From positions 434,001-498,000 of the forward strand of contig JAXQJY010000021.1 of the NCBI GenBank assembly GCA_037042185.1: a DNA stretch of 64,000 nucleotides. Direction: 5' to 3'. A model generated the notes under the pieces. It was not told the origin of the DNA and did no database searches. It saw only the letters and a program-made list of their open reading frames with translations. Position numbers and translations under genes: made by a program. This document shows positions 21,404 to 32,778 of this stretch, in pieces. Within the stretch, counting starts at the first letter, position 1. Each line of letters starts with the position of its first letter. This DNA is from Sordariomycetes sp. S80-01Y (taxonomy: Eukaryota; Ascomycota; Sordariomycetes).

Positions 21404-22135
21404 GGAGTCCGTCTCCTGCTATCGGTCCATTCTCGTCCAGCGACTGACTTGTGGCCTAGGGAACCATCACCTCGGATGTAGCAAAGCAGATACGTAGCAT
21501 CTAGAGGGATTGTATGGCATATCAAAACATCACATCACGTACGCGCTCATCGTCACAAAGTAATTGCATCCACAGCAGATATAGTGTCGTTCAGGTAAAT
21601 GTCCCCACGGACCGCGATGGCACCCCGTCGCAAGACGCAGCGCCGCTGGCAATCCGGTGGGAGTCAAGGCCTACCAACTATGTTGGTAATGCGACTTGAC
21701 GGTGATTTCAATCTCGCTTCACTGTCCACACTTGTTCGCTCTGGGGAAGAGGAGGCGACAAGCTCTAGCATATTTTGAAGCGGTTCGGTCACGGTCGATT
21801 CACGGCGTTGCTCTCGGTTCGAATGGATGGAACGACGATCATGTCGTAGAAGCCCGAGGCGAGCATTAGACAAAATGCTCGAGGTGTCGACATCACGCGG
21901 TGTTGCACTTGCAATTGTCGTGGTTGATGGTTGAATCTAGAGAGGAGAAGATGGAAGTCCTCGAGGAAATTTCGAAGACAAAGGCAAAGGCCATTGTGGA
22001 TCGCGGCACCGTGCGATTCCGTCCGCACTGTTTCACACACTCGTCGTGACATCAACACCCGTGGACTTCAAGATCCTCTCTTTGCGCCCAACATCCTCAA
22101 TCCAGCATACAGGCGTCGCACAGCCTCCCACGGCC
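21404..22135. other. intergenic, no gene seen
   Basis: Promoter region of the EF-hand gene. A GGTTCGAAT string at 21816-21824 looks like a tRNA B box, but no tRNA fold surrounds it. Confidence 0.5.
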
Positions 22136-22811
22136 ATGGTAAGCTCCTTCATAGCCTCTCGATCACAACCGACTAACGAAGTCCAGCCTCCGAAGCGCAA
22201 ATCCGGGGGCAGCGCCTCCCAAACGACCGCCACCAAGGCAGCCCCACGCTCCAAACTCGCAAAGGAGCACAACGTCTCGGCACAGGAGGAAGGCGAGATC
22301 AAGGAAGCTTTCAGCCTCTTCTCCGAGCCGATGGATGGGGAGAAGATGGGCGTGATACCCATCGACGATGTCAAATCGGCATTGATGTACGACCACGCGA
22401 CTCAGGCTGAGGGAAGCTGGCTAACAAAGACGCAGAGCCCTCGGCGTCCCCCCGGCGTCGCAATCCGAACTGAAGGAGTTCATCGGCATTCTCGATCCCG
22501 AGGACGACGGCTACGCTCCCTACGAACCCTTCTTCGCCATCTGCGCCCTCAAGTTCCACGCCCGCGCGTCCAACGATACCGATGCGCACCGCGAGGCAGT
22601 GGAGGAGGCCTTCAGGCTGTTCACGAACAATCAGGACGGACCAATCACGCTGCCGATGCTGAAGAGGGTTGCGGCCGTACTCAAGGAGGAGGTCGACGAG
22701 GAGGTGCTGAAGGACATGATATTGGAGGCGAATGGGGGCGGCGGTGTTGCGAGGGGGGTGCAGATCGATGAGTTTGACGGGGTGATGAAGGCCGCGGGAG
22801 TCTGGCGATGA
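22136..22811 (+). CDS. EF-hand, calmodulin/centrin-like protein
   Basis: Exons 22136-22138, 22187-22386 and 22436-22811 give 192 aa. The first coding exon is just the ATG; a 48-nt intron with ideal signals (GTAAGC, GACTAACG, GTCCAG) follows. The protein starts with a basic MPPKRKSGG tail, then KEAFSLFSEPMDGEKMGVIP, ALGVPPASQSELKEF, LDPEDDGYAPYEPF and EEAFRLFTNNQDGPITL, the cadence of four EF-hand helices as in calmodulin, centrin and myosin light chains. The loops depart from the calcium consensus (for example EPMDGEKMG), so most hands may not bind calcium. The exact subfamily is not assigned. It is convergent with the EBP-type gene, 219 bp apart. Confidence 0.82.
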
Positions 22812-23030
22812 CATATTCGCTCTAGGAAAAGGAGCTACATGAGGCCTGGACTGGCGAATGGCGTTCGTGGCGTTTGGGACAGTAAATGGCTAAAGGCCTG
22901 GGGAAAGGTCTTCATTACAGCGTGTGACGATATATGTCAGACGGAGCTACAAACATTTCATATGCAAGATACCAAACAACCATCCCATCTCCTCCGCATA
23001 TTACGCGCGTGGACATCCCCGATATCCCGT

Positions 23031-23793
<763 letters not shown>

Positions 23794-24608
23794 GGTGACG
23801 GTACTTCGGGGGGGCGATGCTGGGAGGTGTTGGTGCGGTTGTTGGATAGCTGTCGGCAGATGGACGAGGAAAGTTTGGATCGTGTCGGCATTCCCCAGAT
23901 TTCGGCTTCAGGGGTTCCGGAGGGTGTGACAAAAAGGGACGACGAGCCTTCGACCACGCATGACGCCAGCCAACTTATGCATGGCCTTTATGTAGCAAGA
24001 AAAGAAGTACTTGAGTAGCTAAATTAGCTTCATTCTGACCAAGGGCTCACGATTATAGGCTCAACTTTTGAGGCAGTATGGTTGAATAACACCCCAACGT
24101 GGAAGTGGCCCGTCTAGTCTTTTCTGTCTTCATCTCGAGCTGATCTCAGGTCCGTCCAAAGCTGAAGTCTGGCACCACTTCGACGACAACCGGATGAACC
24201 GCGCCGGAGCCCCGAATAGCGGGCAGATCCCTATGATCTCTAAAACGAAGGACAAGGCATTGGGGTTTCTCCGCCGAAAGCCTGCGAAGCCGGATACGAG
24301 TCTCAAAGGGGATAAAACCTTCCCATGCGAGCATGGGAAGGTTCTGCGCCAATTCCAGGCGCAGTCACAATTTGAAAGCCTACTTTTGACATGCCTTGCT
24401 AAACCGCTGCTTCTTGCCCTAGTGAGCTTAATACTAGAGCTAGTAGTCGTCCGGAGGTGACGAATACAGGGGCCTTTCGAACCTTGGGAGCGTGTTGCAG
24501 CGGAGTTTATTCCAGGTCGAGTTGAAAGATAAAATAAATTCAGAGAATTAAGGCCACAAGCACTGTGCAATTTTCGCTTATGCTGTTCGTCACCAGGTAA
24601 TATACACA
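23794..24608. other. intergenic region with two abutting hairpins
   Basis: It lies between the EBP-type start codon and the LAS1 stop codon. No gene. Two perfect inverted repeats sit back to back at 24316-24364 (separate entry). Confidence 0.55.
24316..24364. repeat. two adjacent perfect inverted repeats
   Basis: The first is a 13-bp perfect stem (24316-24328 with 24331-24343, arms AACCTTCCCATGC) with a 2-nt spacer. The second follows without a gap: CTGCGCC at 24344-24350 pairs with GGCGCAG at 24358-24364 around a 7-nt loop. They could be a cruciform, a structured RNA element or a trace of a small transposable element. Confidence 0.75.
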
Positions 24609-25393
24609 TTACACTACACCAATGGGCTTAGGCTCCCAAGGGCCCTCATACAACGTCCAGCCCGTTGTATCCCCCCAGTGATCCCCCAACGCCCTCTCCT
24701 GCTTCTCCTCCTCGACGACGCCCTGGCTCGTATCTTCCTTGCCACCGTCGCGCTCAGCCTCGGCCTCGTAGTCACCCTCAGGCTCATCACCCAGCTCGAC
24801 CCAGTAGTGCGTCCAGATGTACTTGAGCGCCTCCCTTGCGCCCTTCCTCAACTTCCTCGTGCTGGGCAGAGCTTCATGCGTGCTCTCGTGCCGCAGCTCG
24901 ACGAAGGTGGCGGGGAAGTCTATGGTTTTGGCGAGAGAGTACATGCTCTGTTTCTGCGCCTTGTTCTGTTGGCCATCTAGGAGGCCTGTGACAAACCTGG
25001 CTCCACGATCAGCAAGGCTTCTTCTAAGGTAGGGAAGGAACCATACCGTGCAAAGGCGTTGGCATATTGGCCCCTCAGGCCGTACTGTTCCTCCGAGCTC
25101 GGGCCCTGCTTCTCATCGACGAGGACGGCGGCCATCAGCGCCATGGTGCTCTCGACCATGTGCGGGCAATTCCCCCGTTGAATCCACATGCCCACTCTCG
25201 CCACCGCCTCGCTCCTTTCATCTGCCTCCCGGCGTGGTTGCTTCGGGTCGCGGGTTTGTGGACTTTCTCCGGCGCGCTGCGCGCTGTCGAGCCGACTGGT
25301 TGTTTCTGGATATGGGTCGCGGCCGTAGAATTGGCGGCGCACCATCAGAAGCTCACGACGGTCGCGCCATGGTGTGAGAATATACTGCACCAT
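24609..25393 (-). CDS. LAS1: LAS1 family ITS2 endoribonuclease (HEPN)
   Basis: Exons 25393-25047 and 24996-24609 (50-nt intron) give 244 aa. The N-terminus [15 protein letters not shown] and [14 protein letters not shown] are typical of Las1. The catalytic HEPN motif R-x4-H is seen in [13 protein letters not shown]. Las1 cuts the ITS2 spacer of pre-rRNA with its partner Grc3 in the nucleolus. The C-terminus is acidic and ends WEPKPIGVV, which resembles the usual family end. Budding yeast Las1 is about twice as long, so this is a compact form or one lacking the C-terminal tail. The start is the ATG that gives the conserved MVQY. Confidence 0.88.
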
Positions 25394-25897
25394 TGCGCGG
25401 CCTGAGCGTGGGGTGAGATCGTTGCCGTGTGGATGGTGCGAGGTGAGAGGTGAGGTGAGGACGATGAGAGGGCGCGAGGGAGGGTGGATGGGCGGATTGG
25501 GGACGATATCAATCAAGACTAGTATAACAATGCGGCGATGGCGGTATCAGGTTGCAGTACACTAAGTCTTAAAACGATGTTTTGTGATGATTGTTTATGT
25601 GGTGAGGCAGGATGTGGGATGTTGGAGATGCTGAGTTAGTGAAGAATGAAGCATCACAGCTTTTTTTTTCACGTACTATTGAAACAGCGGGCGGGACAAC
25701 GCCCATCGACAACTTTTCCGGAACCAACCCACGTCCCTGTTCCCATTCATTTCAATTGACGATTGACAGCTTGACCAGACTTAGATCGATGAGTACCGTC
25801 AATCCCATTTATCCCATTTTTCTAACCAAGTCTATGAAGCTTTTTTGATTCCACGTCTCATCTGACTTCTCAACGTCGCTCACACTCTACTTTCCCT
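25394..25897. other. intergenic between LAS1 and LYS9
   Basis: LAS1 promoter and LYS9 3' UTR; no further feature seen. Confidence 0.5.
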
Positions 25898-27350
25898 CTA
25901 CGAGACAGTCTTCTCAACCATCTCAATGCCGAACCTCTCCTTGAGCTCCTTGATCAAGGGCGCACAGATCTTCATGTCCATCGGCGCCAAAATACCCTTG
26001 TCGCTGATAGTTCCGTTTAGCACCTGCTCCACCGCCACCGCGCATGGCAGGCCGACCAGCTTGGCCATGGCCATGTAGCCCTTGGGGTCGCCGTACTCGC
26101 ACAGCGTCGCGGTGCGGATCTCCTTGCTTCCGTCGGCGTGCTCGATGCCGAACTTGTGCTGCAGCATGACCATGTCGCGCTCGCCCTCCTCGTACTGCAT
26201 CTTCTCCTCCAGGCTCGCGCAGAGGACGTCGAGCGGGGTGCCACGCGGGGTGATCTTGGTGTCGGAGAAGAGACCGATCCATCGGAGACCGGAGAGAATG
26301 CGCGCGCGGTCCTCGGGCGATTCGAACTTGGCCTTGGAGTCGATGGCGGCCTCGATGTCGGCAGCGGAAGAAGACTTGGCTCCGACCACAGAGGCGGTGG
26401 CCTCCTTCCAGGCGACGGGCTTGCTCAGCAGATCGCTAGGGGTCTCCTCGAGGAAGCCAATATCGACGAGGACCTTGATGAACTGAGGGAAGCCCTGGTA
26501 GCGCATCGAGCCACGGGTGATGGTGTCGGCCTCGGGGATGTTGTAGCGCTCCTTGTAGGGAGTAGAGTCACGGTTGGGGTACGCAACAAAGGCGAAGCCC
26601 GGCATGATGAAGTAAGGCTTGGCGGAGTCCATGAGATCCTTGGAGGCAATCTCCACGATCTTTCCGTCTTGCCAGACCTTGGCCGCGTTGCGGAGCGCAA
26701 GGAGCACACCGCGAGAGCTCCAGGAGAACTTGTAGCCCAGGGGGTTGTCGGAGCACTCGGGCGCGGGCAGACCGCCGCAGTAGCTAAGGAAGCTCTTGAT
26801 CTTGCCGCCCGCAGCGTGGACCTCCTCGATGGTCTTGACGGCGTACAGGTGGTCGATACCGGGGTCCATGCCGATCTCGTTCATGACCGTGATTCCGGCG
26901 TCCTTGCACTGCTGGTCCAGCTCCATCATCTGGGGCGAGACGTAGGACGTGGTGACAACATGCTTCTTGTTGCGGATGCCGGACTTGATGACAAGGTGGT
27001 GGAAGATGTAGGGAACGAGGGAGATGGTGAGGTCGTGCTTGGCGACTTCGGCGTCGAGGGCTGCTTCGTCGGATACATCCAGGGCGATGGGAGTCGCAAG
27101 CTTGACGCCGGCAGAGAGCTCCTGGGCAGTCTTGAGGGTGCGGCAGGCTGACGTCTGTAAGCAACCAAAATCGATCGGGACTGCAGACAATTCTTACCGA
27201 CTGTGACGGGGATGCCATCGTTAGTCAAGGTGTCGAGCGTGGGGCGGGTGACGAAGCCAGCTCCCAGCATCAAAACGGAGCTACACAACGTAAGTCAACC
27301 GAGCACGAACTGATTAAGCAGGAGGAAAAGACTTACTGTTGAGGCGCCAT
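25898..27350 (-). CDS. LYS9: saccharopine dehydrogenase (NADP+, L-glutamate-forming)
   Basis: Exons 27350-27337, 27280-27198 and 27147-25898 give 448 aa, the usual length. The N-terminal nucleotide-binding loop is VLMLGAGFVTRP, continued across the second intron as VTVACRTL. Later blocks include NEIGMDPGIDHLYA, SYCGGLPAPE, SWSSRGVLLALRNAA and EYGDPKGYMAMAKLVGLPCA, all characteristic of Lys9. The enzyme condenses aminoadipate semialdehyde with glutamate to saccharopine in the fungal alpha-aminoadipate lysine pathway, in the cytosol. The first coding exon carries only 14 nt. No GCN4/CPC1 site (TGACTC) is obvious in the first 250 bp upstream. Confidence 0.95.
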
Positions 27351-28229
27351 GTTGTCTGCGTAATTCTTTTGGTCTGAATAAAGGTCAATTGCTTCGTCTG
27401 TCGTGCTTCACACAAGCTGGCTGCAAGATGGATTCACGAAGCAACTTTTTTCGGGAGTGAGGTGGTTTGGCGGGGTTGCATCCGATCGTCGGAGCCCGTG
27501 ACTTGAGGTGCGCGGCGGAGAGGCGGACGGGACCCCTCCTTCGAAGCGGTTCTACTCGGTCCCTGAGATAGCGTCATAGGGGAGCTGAGCCACAGGCAGC
27601 GTCCTGCGTAATCCGCCCATGAGCCACAGCGACCCAGCCACAGAGAGGGAAGCCCGCTGGGCGCTTCGAGAAAAGATTCAAATCGCGCACAGACCAGCCC
27701 ACTCGAACTTGCGGGGGTGTGGCCACAGTCTGGGATCAGAGACCCCTGCTGCCAACCAATGGTGGCCGTCTGCGTCCCAGGGCGCAGGGGCTCTGGTCCC
27801 ACCTGAAAACACATGTCTGACAGGGGTCCATCGGCGGCTCTTCTCACCTCCACTGGTCCCGTTCTTGTCCAAACAGGAAGCCAAGGAACGGGACGAAGAG
27901 TTCACTAACAAATGGCTCACGCGCTGGACCGTCATGATGGGGTGACGACTGATGAAATTTTTCGTCTATCTGTGGTCTGGACGCAGCTTTGAACTGGTCC
28001 TGAAAATTGATTCCTTGCGATCCCGTGCTGGGTATCGTTTCCAAACGCCGTCGCCAGATCCTGTGAGGATGTCTCTCCTGTCCCTGTATAGTAACACCCA
28101 GATTGCCCGCTGAAATCCCAAGAGTAAAAATGAAAAACATGCTAGATGATGATGTAGGGTTGTCAAGTCGAGTTTGTACCTCATACTCAATGTGAGCCAT
28201 GGCCAGCCAGTGGCCTTTCTTGCCCTTGA
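27351..28229. other. intergenic, no gene seen
   Basis: LYS9 promoter and the 3' flank of the next minus-strand gene. Overlapping ORFs under 140 codons on both strands have no coding support. Confidence 0.5.
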
Positions 28230-29240
28230 TTAGGCGTCGTTCGTCTCCTCCTCCTGCTCATCTTCTTCTTCATCCTCATCGTCAGACTTGGGGGGCTCCC
28301 AAGCTTGTTCCAGCGTGAGGCCCTTGCCGGTAGGTTCCCGGGCACGGAAGGTTGACCCGAGGAGCGATGAAACCGTTGATCGGTAGTTGTTCAGCTGCGG
28401 GTCTTCTGGTTGGTACTTCTCAGGCGTGTCGTACAGGCCCATGCCGACCAGAATTTCACCGTCATCCTCCTGATCATCCAAAGTCGCCGAAAGGTCTTCG
28501 GAGACAGCAGGCTGTGGCTGCTGAGCGTTGACAAAGGAGTCGGGGGTTGGCGGCGTAGTGCGACTGATGCCGTTGTTCATGTAACTTCCCCAACTGCTCG
28601 AGTTGTCCGAGACCATACCAGACCCGGGAGCGTGGATCAGAGCCGGGGGCTGTTCCGAATAAAGCTGGTTGCTCGAAGGATAGTAGGGACCGTTGTGTTG
28701 AGCTGCCCATGCGTTCGGGCTTAGATACTGGGGTGCCTGATTCTGGTATTGCAGCGGCAGCGGCGAGAATGATGATACCGGCGACACGTTATTTGAGTAG
28801 GAAGTCATCATGGGTGACAGGTGAGGGTATGCTGCATCCATGTCTTGGTCGGCGTACATGTTGGGTGTCGAGAAGGGGTAGCATGACGCTTGCTGGTGCA
28901 TATACGGCTGCGGTGTGTAAAAGGTGTTCGGATGCCAGCTGACGGGTCTTGAAGACCTGCCAGAGGTCAAGTCCGTCCGCATTTGTTGTTGTTGTCGGTA
29001 CTGGTCGTTGACCGTTGTCCTTCGCCGGCTGGGGTACATTGGTGCTCGCGGGCTTGTGCTTGCACTGTTCGGTTTTGTGACTCTGGCAGCTCCTGCGTTT
29101 CTTTGTTGGCTGGGAGCTCGAGATAGTCTTCTTGACGCCTCCGTGATGGCCATTTGTGTGTTCCAGTCGTTGAAGAAGGCATCTTGGGTATTCGTTGTTG
29201 GGAGAAACCCCGGGGAATATCCCCCGTTGAGAGTCTGCAT
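28230..29240 (-). CDS. unknown Gln/Ser/Pro-rich protein with acidic C-terminus
   Basis: A single exon of 336 aa. Not recognised as a named family. The first 230 residues are disordered, with Gln runs (YRQQQQM), many Tyr, Pro and Asn residues and an arginine-rich patch. The C-terminal part looks conserved: DDGEILVGMGLYDTPEK, then GKGLTLEQAWEPP, ending in an Asp/Glu run (DDEDEEEDEQEEE). I have an impression of similar C-terminal motifs in uncharacterised proteins of filamentous ascomycetes, but cannot check it here. It could be a transcriptional cofactor; that is inference from composition. Its 5' side faces the 8.1 kb gene-poor stretch. Confidence 0.75.
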   Translation of the reverse strand: MQTLNGGYSPGFLPTTNTQDAFFNDWNTQMAITEASRRLSRAPSQQRNAGAARVTKPNSASTSPRAPMYPSRRRTTVNDQYRQQQQMRTDLTSGRSSRPVSWHPNTFYTPQPYMHQQASCYPFSTPNMYADQDMDAAYPHLSPMMTSYSNNVSPVSSFSPLPLQYQNQAPQYLSPNAWAAQHNGPYYPSSNQLYSEQPPALIHAPGSGMVSDNSSSWGSYMNNGISRTTPPTPDSFVNAQQPQPAVSEDLSATLDDQEDDGEILVGMGLYDTPEKYQPEDPQLNNYRSTVSSLLGSTFRAREPTGKGLTLEQAWEPPKSDDEDEEEDEQEEETNDA

Positions 29241-30137
29241 TATGTTTGTTGTTGAGTGAAGTAGATTATGAAAGGGAAAGGATCTTTGTAGAGGCTGCGA
29301 TAGAACAGTATGAAGAGAGGTTAAGAAGGAAGATGACTGGCAGAAAATGTCGAGAAGTTGGTATGCGTCGTGAGCAGGATGCTAGCGAAGGGGATCAGGC
29401 TAGGTTTGTATATGAAGCAGACGGCGGCGGGTGACACTAGGGGCTGGATCCATCCAGGGAGTGAGCAAAACAGGTGCCACTTTGGGAATGGTCTGGAGAA
29501 AGTCACAAGCGGGCTCGCGGCCAAAAGCTAAAAGTAAATTCAACTCAAGACCATCATGGATCTGTTGGCCTCAGGTGGGCCGGCGAGACACACGCTGGAC
29601 AGGGCGAACTAGGGGGAGCCAAGGCGACATGGACCATCGGTTTGGCATGGGCGGTGATGCACCCGTCGAAGGCTGGGTGGCATCGTGAGCAACTGCATCA
29701 ACACCCACGGACACGGACGCGGACTAATGATGATTGGGCACGGCTCAGAGAAGGGGATGGTACCTGTCCGCGCGCTAGGCACTTGCAGGCGTGCGTCTCG
29801 CCCATCCCTCCAGTGCAAGTCCCAAGGTCCCCTTGCCAGTCGAGCTAGGATAAGATTGCCCTCAGCGCGGGTGCCAGGATTGGCATCTTGCTGAGGATGT
29901 GTGGAAGCCGGGTGGAAGTCTGCGTCATACGGGGCCAGGCCAAGGGGTGTCGAGCGGACGGATTCCAGCCTGGAAATGGAAACGAGAAGGGTCCTGTCGA
30001 GTGGACACCGGACGGCGGCGCCCCCGGCAGGGAGAGGAGTCTCCAGCCGTCATCTTGGAGCCGCTGGAGGGGGGCGTGCGTGCAAAACAAAGGGAGGCCC
30101 AGAAAGCCGCAACCACAACCACACCCACAGGCAGAAC

Positions 30138-30161
30138 CACATCCACATTCACATCCACATC
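30138..30161. repeat. (CACATY) hexamer microsatellite
   Basis: Four imperfect units of CACATC/CACATT. Confidence 0.7.
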
Positions 30162-32214
30162 CAACCTCGAAAACCGCGGCCCCAGCGGGTCTCATTGATG
30201 CTTCAGGCCGGCGAGCAGGCTCCAAGCTCGCTTGTACGAAAAGCCGGCAAAGTTGTGCCTCAGATGAAGTTTCTCCTTGATCCGTGTTCCCTGCTTCCCA
30301 CTAATGGCTGGAGTCCGCGGATGACTCCTGTGCCCAACGATGCTTGCATCTTGTGAGATCACCGAGGCGTGGGTTCTCGCTTTACGGCGTACGGCAGTTA
30401 TCCGGGCATCGCGATGGAGAAGCACTCAGCAAGCCAACATCGGCTTGCGGTCGCAGTTACATAGCCGCATGATGAGCCTTGCTGGGTGCTCATCACCACT
30501 CGGTACACTGTTGGCAAATGACTCGAGGCGGCATGTGTTTGATGGCAGCAAGACACTAGCCGTCCGTCATTCTCAGTTTGCATTGCAGCAGGGCTGGCGG
30601 GTACGGAGTACGTATCCATGTATCCGCGTTGCGTTGCGTTGCGTTGCGCTGCGCTTTATCGAGGTGCTGGACTAGCTCTGCTTGCTAGACCGAAGACGTT
30701 TGGCGCAGCCAAGGAGGCGGCTTGCTGGTGTGATGGGTCAGTGCCAGTGGACACCCAGCAGAACCCGCAACTGCAAAAAGCAACGGTGAAGCGCTGCGTT
30801 CCAGACTTGCGCCGCTTTGCTGGCATGGCACATGGGAATAACACTTCGACGGGGTCTGTCAGATCCTGCTGCGGGCCTTTGCTACACTCCGCTTGCTACA
30901 CTCCGGCTGGCGTCCGCCTGGGCTGGTGAATGGGGGACGGACGCCTTGGAGCGTCGCACTCCTCCCGGATGAGATAGGTGTTGAGCACCAGCCGCCGTCA
31001 GCCAATGCTCGCCCTTCCCTTGCATCAACAAGGCATGAAAGCTGGGCCGCCACGGGGTGCGTCTTCACTTCTGCTCCCTCGGGAAGGCGTAGCAAAGCTT
31101 CCTGCGCACAGCCAATCTCAGGTGTAAGACCCTGGACATGGATGCTGCCGCTGATGGCAAAGTGCTGAGGTACGGAGTACAAGCGGGCAGAAGATGCTGA
31201 TGATTGGATGAGTCGTCTCCCATCTCGTGTGCTGGCGCGCATTCACTGTGGCCGAATCGGGTGGGCCGGGGTCCCCAGTCGCGCCGGCGCAAGTGTGTTG
31301 GAACTTGAAGTTTGGCTCGAGCTAGAAACGCTCCACCGGAAATACAGCCCAGGTGGGGGGAAGGCCTGACATGCCTGCCATGGAGATGGGGAAGAGACTC
31401 TGCGACATGTGTCCGTCCTGCACCAGCGCCGGCGCTGTGTCACACATCCCGCTTGCACTGCAGCGGGCATCATGGATGTGTCTGAGAAGGAGACGGAGAC
31501 ATCCCTGGCCATTGGTTCCCCATAAGACCGGTCCGGCTTAATTTCACGCCCCTCTAGGCTTGCGACGCCTCCTGAGTCTGCTCCCCGACGGTGGAATCCG
31601 CGTCTTGATTGCTTGCCGCCAACGAAGCCGAGAAGATCACCGGCGTAAGCGTAGCGATGTGGAGGGCCTAGCGGATCGGGTGCGCTGATTGACTGAGCTT
31701 CGGAGAGAGAGTTCAGTCCGGATCCCTCACGTCATGACCGATTCGTCAAGAAATTCAGATTCAGATTTAGTACGTCGTGCTCCGTACTCGTACCAACTTC
31801 ACGAGGAGGATCCAGGCTGCCGTTCCGTGAATCAAGACCTCAAGTTCTCGCTAGAAGCCTTGGAGGAGGAATGTCGCTCGCAAGGCCACGGAGATCTGTG
31901 AGGCCACGTATTTGCGTTGCCTCGTGACAGGTTAAGATGCCTGCCTACCAGGCAGGCGGCAGCTTGTGATGCCAATGCGGTGCGGTGTTTGCCAGTCTCA
32001 GAGCAGGATTGTGGCCCAGTACGGAGTACCCGCCTTGTAAGATAGGCGGTGCCAGGAATATTAGCCTGCTGGGCCTATTGAATCCCCTGTTATCCCCGTC
32101 GCCAGTGGCTGTGGGATCACTTGCACTGCTGCTGGGATGCTGCATCTTGGTGGCTGATCCGATGGTGGTGGCATTAATAATGGCGGCTTCGGGGAAGGTT
32201 CTGAGCCAGCAACG

Positions 32215-32251
32215 CCAGCGCCAGCGCCAGCACCAGCACCAGCACCAGCAC
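32215..32251. repeat. (CCAGCR) hexamer microsatellite
   Basis: Six CCAGCG/CCAGCA units in a row, the first three ending mostly in G and the last three in A. Confidence 0.75.
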
Positions 32252-32648
32252 TAGCAGCGACCTCAGCGTTGATTCTACCTGCCCTGCCAACCTGCTCCAT
32301 CCGAGCACAGCGCCATTGGTGGCCGGATGCAGCGCTCCGGGACGGTGCAGGGTTGTCTGTCGATGGTGCGCGTTCCATCATGGCCATGACCGCCAACCGC
32401 CAACCGCCATGGCACCAAGATCGTCGCTAATCAAAGACTGGAGAGTCATACTCGTACATGCGGGAGACACATGCTCGACGAGGATGCTCCGCTCCCGCGA
32501 CTCAGCTGGCGCTGGCGGTGGACAATGTGACAAGGCATGGAAGGGCACGGCACGGAATGAAGGAGGTGATGGGAGAGGAATCTTTGTGCTTGGTGATAGA
32601 TGACAACCTGATCCCAGCCGAGGCCCTCCGAGCGCTCTGAAGTTGGAG

Positions 32649-32666
32649 GTACTCCGTACGGAGTAC
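32649..32666. repeat. 18-bp perfect palindrome of the TACGGAGTAC decamer
   Basis: GTACTCCGTACGGAGTAC equals its own reverse complement and consists of two opposed copies of GTACGGAGTAC sharing the central GTAC. Confidence 0.85.
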
Positions 32667-32754
32667 TTCGAACTGACCCCGTACCTCAGCTGCAGCAAGC
32701 CTTGAGGTAAGGAAACTGTAAGAGTGGCAGCCTCGGCGCCAACGGTGGCACTCA

Positions 32755-32778
32755 CAGTTGCAGTTGCAGTCGCAGTCG
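32755..32778. repeat. (CAGTYG)4 microsatellite
   Basis: Two CAGTTG followed by two CAGTCG units. Confidence 0.75.

Noticed and set aside
21814-21826. tRNA B-box-like GGTTCGAAT
   Set aside because: No A box, acceptor stem or cloverleaf can be built around it.
26138-27151. 337-codon plus-strand open frame
   Set aside because: It is antisense to LYS9 and follows its codon bias; no domain of its own.
29845-30225. Cys/Gly-rich minus-strand frame
   Set aside because: The Cys/Gly run is only the translation of the CACATY and related microsatellites.
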